A DNA stretch of 64,000 nucleotides, taken from positions 310,001-374,000 of the forward strand of contig NZ_PVRV01000024.1 in assembly GCF_003012345.1 (NCBI RefSeq), read 5' to 3'. Shown here in pieces: positions 58,401 to 64,000 of this stretch. The notes below the pieces were generated by a model that saw nothing but the letters and a program-made list of their open reading frames with translations, was not told the origin of the DNA and ran no database searches. Position 1 is the stretch's first letter. Each line of letters opens with the position of its first letter. The position numbers and the translations under genes were made by a program. Source of the stretch: Phytohalomonas tamaricis. GTDB lineage: Bacteria > Pseudomonadota > Gammaproteobacteria > Pseudomonadales > Halomonadaceae.

Positions 58401-59910
58401 CAGCGCTACTCCCCGGCTTATCGACAGTATTGTGGGTACAAATATCGGTGCTCGTCTGATGCGGGTCTCGCTCGGTCTGATTGTGCTCACGCTCATTGCC
58501 CTGCCGTTTGCTGATCTTGCCATCACTACGCGTGACCCATGGTCCGAACTCGGACGTATGTTCGTCGGTTTCATTACACCGAATATCCTGGCAACCGAAT
58601 CGCCGCTGCATGCGGTATTGCTCACTGTGGCGTTTGCTTTCTGGGGAGTAGCACTCGGTATCTTGCTCGGCTTCCCACTTGCCCTACTGTTCATGCGTTC
58701 ACGGCTAGTACGTGTCGGCTGCGCCTTTGTGCGCGCGATCCATGAGCTGTTCTGGGCATTGCTGTTTCTACAGGTGTTCGGTCTTTCGGCGATAACCGCG
58801 CTGGCAGCAATCGCCCTTCCTTATGCCGGTATTTTTGCCAAGGTGTATGCCGAGATTCTATTGCAGATAGATACCGCCCCTCAGCAGACATTGCCACAAG
58901 GCGTTGATCGGCTATCGCGTTTTCTTTATACCGAGCTGCCGCTCGCCTGGGCCAGACTGGCCAGCTATACCCGCTATCGCTTTGAATGCGCGCTGCGTGC
59001 CAGCGTTTTACTCGGCTTCGTGGGTTTGCCGACGCTCGGCTTTCATCTCGAAAGTGCGTTTCGACAGGGGCGCTATCATGAAGCGGGCGCGCTGTTATGG
59101 GCCTTTTATCTACTGATCGCGCTACTACCCTTCTGGGCGCATCGCCGTCTGGTGCCGCTCTGGCTGTTAGGAACGCTATTCTTGCTGGGACCATGGCCCA
59201 CTGTTGATGGCGAACTATTGTGGCGTTTCTTGAGCGTCGATATCTGGCCACAGCCGTTGTTGGCAGGCGATTTCAAAGGACTGGCGCTCTGGTTCACGCA
59301 ACTGCCGGACCTGCTACCCGCCATCGGCAATACGCTATTGCTCGGCCTCATGAGCACGGCGGGTTCATTAGTGGTTTGCCTATTACTGTGGCCGCTGGCA
59401 AGCCGACATTTTGGTCAGCGCGCTACCCGGTGGTTGGGCACAGGTGCGCTCATCGGCCTGCGTTCTACGCCGGAACTGCTGCTGGCTTTCATTTTTCTTT
59501 TGCTGGTCGGACCGTCGCTTCTGCCCGCATGGCTCGCGCTGTCTTTGCATAATGGCGCCTTGATTGCCTTTCTTGCCGCCCGCCATGCCGATCAGTTGAA
59601 ATTTGGCATGCCAGGACTCAAGGGGGTCAATCTTTACGCTTACGAACTGATGCCGCGTATCTATCCGGGCATACTGGCGCTACTGTTCTACCGCGCTGAA
59701 GTCATCATTCGGGAAACGGCTCTTCTCGGTATGCTTGGCGTGGCAACCCTCGGCTTTCACATCGACTCCAGCTTCGCCTACCTGATGTTTGATCAGGCCG
59801 TGGCCTTACTGCTGATCACGGCACTGCTCAATATCGGTGTCGATGCGCTTTCGCGCCGTTTGCGTCCAGATGCGCTCGCGCCAACCATCGAACGCACCTG
59901 TGAAGGCTGA
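58378..59910 (+). CDS. Double-length PhnE-type ABC permease
   Basis: 510 residues with two tandem permease halves, each ending in a similar coupling motif: ASVLLGFVGLPTLGFHLESAF (about residues 205-225) and ETALLGMLGVATLGFHIDSSF (about 450-470). Each half holds about six helices, so one polypeptide replaces the usual PhnE dimer. ATG at 58378 overlaps the ATPase gene by 23 bases; a TTG at 58360 and an ATG at 58459 are alternatives with equally weak ribosome binding sites. Fused permeases of this kind are known in the selenate/phosphonate-like subgroup. Confidence 0.88.
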   Translation: MRFIRRYNSATPRLIDSIVGTNIGARLMRVSLGLIVLTLIALPFADLAITTRDPWSELGRMFVGFITPNILATESPLHAVLLTVAFAFWGVALGILLGFPLALLFMRSRLVRVGCAFVRAIHELFWALLFLQVFGLSAITALAAIALPYAGIFAKVYAEILLQIDTAPQQTLPQGVDRLSRFLYTELPLAWARLASYTRYRFECALRASVLLGFVGLPTLGFHLESAFRQGRYHEAGALLWAFYLLIALLPFWAHRRLVPLWLLGTLFLLGPWPTVDGELLWRFLSVDIWPQPLLAGDFKGLALWFTQLPDLLPAIGNTLLLGLMSTAGSLVVCLLLWPLASRHFGQRATRWLGTGALIGLRSTPELLLAFIFLLLVGPSLLPAWLALSLHNGALIAFLAARHADQLKFGMPGLKGVNLYAYELMPRIYPGILALLFYRAEVIIRETALLGMLGVATLGFHIDSSFAYLMFDQAVALLLITALLNIGVDALSRRLRPDALAPTIERTCEG

Positions 59911-59925
59911 GACTGATGCCAGGCT

Positions 59926-61572
59926 TCAATAAGGATGAAATATTTGAATATTGAACGCGTCAGGTGTTTTTGGTTGATCCGAACCACGCGCCTTGAAATG
60001 AAACACGAAGCCCTTGTACGCCTTGTATTTCTGCGCGCCCGAGTAGGCCGGCAAGTAACTGATACCATCAAGATAAATACCACTATCGTCGACGGTCACG
60101 GTGACAATAGGTTCGCGGAACTCAAATTCCCCTTTGGTAAATGACAGCTCGACCTGCCCCTCTTCTCTTATTTCGTTGTGACTGAAAAACGCTGAGCCAG
60201 TAGCGTCCTTATCCTCTTTGCGCCATTTCACAAACTGTGGCACGCCGGTAAGTGCTTCGCGGACGTCCTTGGTTTCCTTGATCTTGACCGGCACCTTACC
60301 GACGATCCCCGGACGCGCCCGGTTGATCTGGTATTCGTCGTACAATAGCTTGTCGTCACTATCGGTCTTTGAGGCAAAACGCAGCTTGCCCTTCCATACG
60401 CCGTCTTTGGTGATCTCGGCATCGCTGTCGAACTCGATGTTGCCGTTGGCGCCGCTATGACGAAATACGATCGGATTGACGTGATTGCGCGCCTTGGCCT
60501 GGCTGCCCTGGATGACGAACGGCACATTGCCTGCCCAGTCATCGCTCTCGGCACGTAGCATCGAAGGCGTCATGCGCACCGCATTGCCCGTCGAGCGGCG
60601 AGCCACGACGTCAGAACTGGTCACCGAAACGCCGCCCATGTGGCCGGAATGCGTCTCGGAAGAAAACATGTCACGCCACCCGAACACGCACTTATTGGCA
60701 CTGGCGAAGCAGTTCATGATCTGCTGTTTCATCGTCGTGCGTACGCAGGGCCAATTCTTATCGCCGCCGTTACGCCGCTCCCACCAGTTCCCGATGAAGT
60801 TGGAGTCATAGATCAGCTTGGCAAGAATCGCATCGCCTTTGATGTTCTCGAAGATATTGTCCTGAAACGTGGCGCCGTTCAGCGCGCCTTCAAAGATGAT
60901 CGCGTTTTCGCAGTAGTTGAATTCATTACCGATAAAGCGTGCAGTAGTGGATTGACCGTTGTTTATGTCATGCACCATCACGCCGTAATGCGTGCCGACG
61001 AAGGCACAGCGGACAAGGTTGTAATTAACCATGATTTCGTCCACCTCGATGGCGATCTTGCCGTTCGAGAAGGAGACGTTTTCTATCACGGTGTTGTAAC
61101 CACTGCTGTTGATGAACACGACATCTTTTTGATCGAGCGCGCTGAAGTTCAGGTCACGCACGACCGGGCCATGATTTTTGAACATGGCACCTTTCAATTC
61201 CGGACGGGGAACGAAGCGTGCATGTTCATCGCTTTTCCAGCGCTGGCGACCCGACCCGGTCAGATTCTTGCCACGCAGATCAACGGTGCGCCCAATCGCA
61301 TAATCACCGGGAGGCACATGAATGGTGGTCACAATCTGTGAGCGCGCCATCTTGGTAAAGGCTGATGAGCTATCCTTCTTGCCGGTAGGGTCGGCGCCCC
61401 AGTACAAGGCATTTTCAAGCTGCAGCGATTTAAGCGCATCGCGTCCTCCCTCGCTCTGTGTCTCGGCAGCATGCGCAGAAGACGACAGCGCCCCGCCTAG
61501 CGTGGCCGCTGGCAGCATCAGCATTGAGCTGCGAATCAAGCGGCGGCGGAGCTCATCCTTGGGTTGGGTCAT
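59926..61572 (-). CDS. Secreted right-handed beta-helix (pectate-lyase-like) protein
   Basis: 548 residues. N-terminal signal with a twin-arginine look (LRRRLIRSSMLMLPAATLGG... ending AHA, about 1-34). A pectate-lyase-3/tailspike-like start follows (LENALYWGADPTGKKDSSSA, with PGDYAIGRTVDLRGKNL), then beta-helix coils rich in Asn and Val (FINSSGYNTVIENVSFSNGK). The C-terminal ~200 residues are a beta-rich domain. The frame opens at 61677, but AAGGAA lies five bases before the ATG at 61572, and the signal begins there. The enzyme activity, if any, is unclear; polysaccharide cleavage or surface binding are both possible. Convergent with the ABC permease gene. Confidence 0.82.
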   Translation of the reverse strand: MTQPKDELRRRLIRSSMLMLPAATLGGALSSSAHAAETQSEGGRDALKSLQLENALYWGADPTGKKDSSSAFTKMARSQIVTTIHVPPGDYAIGRTVDLRGKNLTGSGRQRWKSDEHARFVPRPELKGAMFKNHGPVVRDLNFSALDQKDVVFINSSGYNTVIENVSFSNGKIAIEVDEIMVNYNLVRCAFVGTHYGVMVHDINNGQSTTARFIGNEFNYCENAIIFEGALNGATFQDNIFENIKGDAILAKLIYDSNFIGNWWERRNGGDKNWPCVRTTMKQQIMNCFASANKCVFGWRDMFSSETHSGHMGGVSVTSSDVVARRSTGNAVRMTPSMLRAESDDWAGNVPFVIQGSQAKARNHVNPIVFRHSGANGNIEFDSDAEITKDGVWKGKLRFASKTDSDDKLLYDEYQINRARPGIVGKVPVKIKETKDVREALTGVPQFVKWRKEDKDATGSAFFSHNEIREEGQVELSFTKGEFEFREPIVTVTVDDSGIYLDGISYLPAYSGAQKYKAYKGFVFHFKARGSDQPKTPDAFNIQIFHPY

Positions 61573-61741
61573 GGTATTTCCTTTTTCTCCAGCACTAAGG
61601 GCGCTACATAAACAATCAAACCGCATCGTAGCAGCGCCAGATATCAACTTTTCCCCACTATCATCAACGAGCATCATGGCGGCGTGCCGTGCCGTTTCGC
61701 CACTATTCGTTTCTCGCAGGTATTAAGTCTTTCGGGTATGA

Positions 61742-62575
61742 ATGTTTGTTCTCGCGGGACGAACGCTTACAATGCGCCAATATCCTGACCGGCGAGCTTT
61801 CAAACGCGATATGCCTGTTCAACATCCGTTACCTTCGAGTCCGTCAGTATTTCTTAGAGATTGGCGCGCATGGCTTCCAGTTCCCGAAGACGCCTCTTCA
61901 TTCGATGATAGTCGCATCATTGAAAGCGATACGCCGCAGGCCGCCAATGTCCCGGCCATGCTGAGGCGGCGACTGACACCGCTGGGTCGCGCGATCTGTG
62001 AAATGCTCGACATGATCAATGCTGGCAAGGACAATCTACCGATCATTCATGCCTCACAGCACGGTGATGGTCATCGTCCACTCGATATGCTCGACACCAT
62101 TGCAGCGGGCGACGCCTTGTCGCCGACACGCTTTAGCCTGTCGGTACACAACGCCATCTTGGGTATTTATTCGATCGCGGCGGGGCATCACGCTAGCATG
62201 GCAGCACTTGCCGCAGGCGGTGAAGAATTCGAAGGCTTGCTGCATGAGACGCGGGGCTATTTCGCGGAAGGCATCGATGAAGTAGCTGTGGTGCTAAGCG
62301 ACAGTCCCTTACCGGAACGTTACCGCGCCCAGGCGGTGTCCGCTACAGTGCCGTCGGCTATCGTGATGCGGCTATCTCGACATGAAGGCCTGCCCATCGT
62401 TGCCGAACCTGATCCCACCAGGGAGCAGGGTGCAACGCGCATCACACCGAGGCATTTGGTTGATTGGCTTTCAGGTGGCGAAGCACTACATACTCGACGC
62501 CCTGCGCTGCGCTGGACAATAACTTCCTGTGCCCATGCCACCGCAGCGGACACGGCGCAGCGCGATACTCGCTGA
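61742..62575 (+). CDS. Ketoacyl-synthase-like protein, first gene of aryl-polyene-type cluster
   Basis: Up to 277 residues; domain homology begins near SVFLRDWRAWLPVPE (residue ~36), so the ATGs at 61772 or 61811 are equally likely starts; none has a strong ribosome binding site. The fold is the N-terminal half of a beta-ketoacyl synthase (Ketoacyl-synt_2): RRLTPLGRAICEMLD, LPIIHASQHGDGHRPLDMLD, SPTRFSLSVHNAILGIYSIA. The family often lacks the catalytic Cys and acts as a chain-length or partner subunit. With the ACP, membrane protein and AMP-ligase downstream it matches the first gene of aryl polyene clusters. Confidence 0.82.
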   Translation: MFVLAGRTLTMRQYPDRRAFKRDMPVQHPLPSSPSVFLRDWRAWLPVPEDASSFDDSRIIESDTPQAANVPAMLRRRLTPLGRAICEMLDMINAGKDNLPIIHASQHGDGHRPLDMLDTIAAGDALSPTRFSLSVHNAILGIYSIAAGHHASMAALAAGGEEFEGLLHETRGYFAEGIDEVAVVLSDSPLPERYRAQAVSATVPSAIVMRLSRHEGLPIVAEPDPTREQGATRITPRHLVDWLSGGEALHTRRPALRWTITSCAHATAADTAQRDTR

Positions 62576-62668
62576 CGGATATGTCTGTCTTCATTACAAG
62601 ACACTTATTTTATTATTCGTGCATACGCTGATCTGGCGTGTTGCCAATGACCGCATTAAGGAAGTTAC

Positions 62669-62944
62669 ATGGCGAATACACCCCTGACGCCACTTGAGCA
62701 TGAGCTCGCCACATTGATCATTGATACCCTCGAACTTGAGGATGTCACACCCAGCGACATCGCGCCAAAAGCACCGCTGTTTGGGGAAGGGCTGGGACTC
62801 GACTCGATCGATGCGCTCGAGCTCGGCCTCGCACTGCAAAAACGCTATGGGATCAAGCTTGATAACGATGCCGAAGACAATCGCGAGCACTTCGCCAGTC
62901 TAAGCAGCCTCGCCGCGCTGGTCGAAACGCGGCGCGTCAGTTGA
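62669..62944 (+). CDS. Acyl carrier protein of aryl-polyene-type cluster
   Basis: 91 residues. The phosphopantetheine site is visible as GLGLDSIDALELGLALQKRYG, with Ser in the DSID motif (about S49). The acidic, four-helix ACP pattern is complete. AAGGAAG is six bases before the ATG. Aryl polyene clusters usually carry two ACPs (ApeE and ApeF types); only one is seen here. Likely carries the growing polyene chain. Confidence 0.9.
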   Translation: MANTPLTPLEHELATLIIDTLELEDVTPSDIAPKAPLFGEGLGLDSIDALELGLALQKRYGIKLDNDAEDNREHFASLSSLAALVETRRVS

Positions 62945-62966
62945 TTAGCCTCGATAGATCCGTCGT

Positions 62967-63080
62967 ATGAGAGTCTTGGTTTTCAAATACTGCCTAACAT
63001 CGGTGCTCATGCTCCGGTTAGCTGCCCCTTTTTTGCTGGCTCATAGCGAGCGCGTACGTTCCAGCATGAGGCGCCGATGA
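62967..63080 (+). CDS. Possible 37-residue leader ORF overlapping the next gene
   Basis: ATG at 62967 opens a 37-codon frame encoding MRVLVFKYCLTSVLMLRLAA and a short basic tail; its TGA overlaps the next ATG as ATGA (63077-63080). No ribosome binding site is visible. It could couple translation or be chance. Confidence 0.25.
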   Translation: MRVLVFKYCLTSVLMLRLAAPFLLAHSERVRSSMRRR

Positions 63081-63676
63081 ATCAGGCCAAGCAGCTGGCT
63101 ACCCAGCAGCCTGACACGCATCGGGCTTCATTACCTCGCAGCGTTGGGCAGTGGATAATGGCCGTGCTGTTGCTGCTTTATCCCGTGGCGATCTGGTGGA
63201 TGCTTCCCCGCTGGGGCAGTGGCCCGCTGCTTGCTATCGGGATAGTCATGCTTAGCTTGCGGGCATGGAAAAGTGGTCAGTGGCTCCTGCATGGGGTGAT
63301 CGCACTGCCTCTCGTTGCTCTGGTGCTGCTTGGCGAACATGAACTGGGATTACGTTGCTATCCGGTCATCGTCAATCTGTCCATGCTGTGGTTGTTTGCT
63401 TCCAGCTTGCGCACCTCCATGCCACTTATCGAGCGCCTAGCCCGGCTCAAGGAACCTCAACTGCCTCCTGCCGGTGTACGTTATACACGCCGCGTTACGC
63501 AGGTATGGAGTCTGTTTTTTGCCTTGAATACGCTGGCTTCGCTGTGGACAGCGATTTACGCTGATCTGTCCACCTGGACACTCTATAACGGAATGATGAC
63601 TTATGTGCTCACAGCCACTGTAATGGCGATCGAGTTTATCGTGCGCCAGTACGTACGCCGCCGGGCATCGACATGA
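63077..63676 (+). CDS. Membrane protein of aryl-polyene-type cluster (COG4648-like)
   Basis: 199 residues with about five membrane segments (IMAVLLLLYPVAIWWMLPRW, LLAIGIVMLSLRAWKSGQWL, VNLSMLWLFASSLRTSMPLI, VWSLFFALNTLASLWTAIYA, MMTYVLTATVMAIEFIVRQY). The ERLARLKEPQLPPAGVRYTR loop and RVTQVWSLFF are family features of the ApeG-type protein found in aryl polyene loci. GAGG is six bases before the ATG. It ends in an ATGA overlap with the AMP-ligase gene. Confidence 0.85.
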   Translation: MNQAKQLATQQPDTHRASLPRSVGQWIMAVLLLLYPVAIWWMLPRWGSGPLLAIGIVMLSLRAWKSGQWLLHGVIALPLVALVLLGEHELGLRCYPVIVNLSMLWLFASSLRTSMPLIERLARLKEPQLPPAGVRYTRRVTQVWSLFFALNTLASLWTAIYADLSTWTLYNGMMTYVLTATVMAIEFIVRQYVRRRAST

Positions 63677-64000
63677 TAATGAACGCTCCCTCCGCGTCTG
63701 ACGTTGAACTGCTGAACGCTCCCTGGCGATCTCAGGATCCGTCCCGCATCGTGGCCTATGCGCCTGATCGGGCATGTACGCTAAAAGCGCTTCATGCACG
63801 TATCGCAGCGTGGCAGACAGTGCCCTGTAACCCTGAGCAGCCTATCGCCCTGTTCGAGCCGAACCCTTGGGAGTTCACCTGCGCATTGCTCGCCTGTTGG
63901 CATCTTGGCTATCGACTATGGCTACCCGGCGACAATCGCCCGGAAACCGTGGAGAGGCTGACAGCGAAGGGAGCATTATTAATCGGCACCCTGCCCGGTG
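63673..64000 (+). CDS. AMP-dependent ligase (ApeH-like), 3' part beyond window
   Basis: ATG at 63673 (second in-frame ATG 63679) overlaps the upstream stop as ATGA; 109 residues are visible before the window ends. The start is the N-terminal part of an acyl-CoA/aryl-ligase-like AMP-binding enzyme: LALFEPNPWEFTCALLACWH-like segment (IALFEPNPWEFTCALLACWH) and LGYRLWLPGDNRP match the family's substrate-side start. It is expected to activate an aromatic acid starter for the aryl polyene. Catalytic core motifs lie past the edge, so assignment rests on context and these segments. Confidence 0.75.
   Translation, partial: MIMNAPSASDVELLNAPWRSQDPSRIVAYAPDRACTLKALHARIAAWQTVPCNPEQPIALFEPNPWEFTCALLACWHLGYRLWLPGDNRPETVERLTAKGALLIGTLPG

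Noticed and set aside
57756-58694. 312-codon frame on the minus strand opposite the ABC ATPase and permease
   Set aside because: Antisense to genes with intact Walker and permease motifs; no recognisable motif of its own.
60640-61341. 233-codon frame antisense to the beta-helix gene
   Set aside because: No ribosome site or motif, and the opposite strand carries a complete signal peptide and beta-helix pattern.
1-64000. CRISPR arrays, tRNA, rRNA
   Set aside because: No regularly spaced repeats and no cloverleaf or rRNA-like segments were seen on either strand.

Overview
The window looks like a chromosomal segment of a gammaproteobacterium of the Halomonadaceae type (Halomonas, Kushneria, Zymobacter or Carnimonas relatives). 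This is inferred from gene content and moderate GC, not from a marker gene. The supporting features are a Pseudomonas/Halomonas-style glycogen-trehalose locus, a HexR-linked Entner-Doudoroff set, and a start of an aryl-polyene-like cluster. I see no rRNA, tRNA, CRISPR array, integrase or intact insertion sequence.

Layout. 1-6 kb: an edge-truncated, GTG-started unknown membrane protein on the minus strand, two tandem YihY/BrkB membrane proteins, an AT-rich FRG-domain gene, a secreted PRC-barrel protein and a small membrane protein. 6-30 kb: a long minus-strand carbohydrate block read as glgA - second glgB - treZ - malQ - treY - DUF2934 protein - glgX - glgE - treS/maltokinase - glgB - sugar isomerase - manA. 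It encodes three linked routes: GlgA/GlgB/GlgX glycogen metabolism, TreY/TreZ conversion of glucan to trehalose, and TreS-Mak/GlgE conversion of trehalose to glucan through maltose 1-phosphate. 30-36 kb: an AT-rich 1.1 kb gap, a fasciclin protein, and the ATP-grasp/alpha-E/transglutaminase/Anbu operon, which encodes a proteasome-like peptidase and its usual partners. 36-44 kb: a SitABCD-type manganese/iron ABC transporter, a second fasciclin protein, a GNAT-like protein, a DUF4190 protein, pncB and a dienelactone hydrolase.

44-57 kb: central sugar catabolism. gap is divergent from edd-glk-mutarotase-aldo/keto reductase. zwf-pgl-eda is divergent from hexR. A GalP-type sugar permease follows. 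Glucose would enter by GalP, be phosphorylated by Glk, oxidised by Zwf and Pgl, and split by Edd and Eda, with Gap taking the triose. A TAAATTTACC motif is shared by the two divergent promoter regions and is a candidate HexR box. 57-64 kb: a selenate/phosphonate-like ABC transporter with a double-length permease, a secreted beta-helix protein, and the first genes of an aryl-polyene-type cluster (ketoacyl-synthase-like protein, ACP, membrane protein, AMP-ligase cut by the window edge).

The points most worth a second look are the DUF2934 protein with a proline/glutamate repeat and a histone-H1-like lysine repeat between treY and glgX, the disordered N-terminal tail on GlgX, the duplicated branching enzyme, the Anbu operon, and the compact aryl-polyene start.
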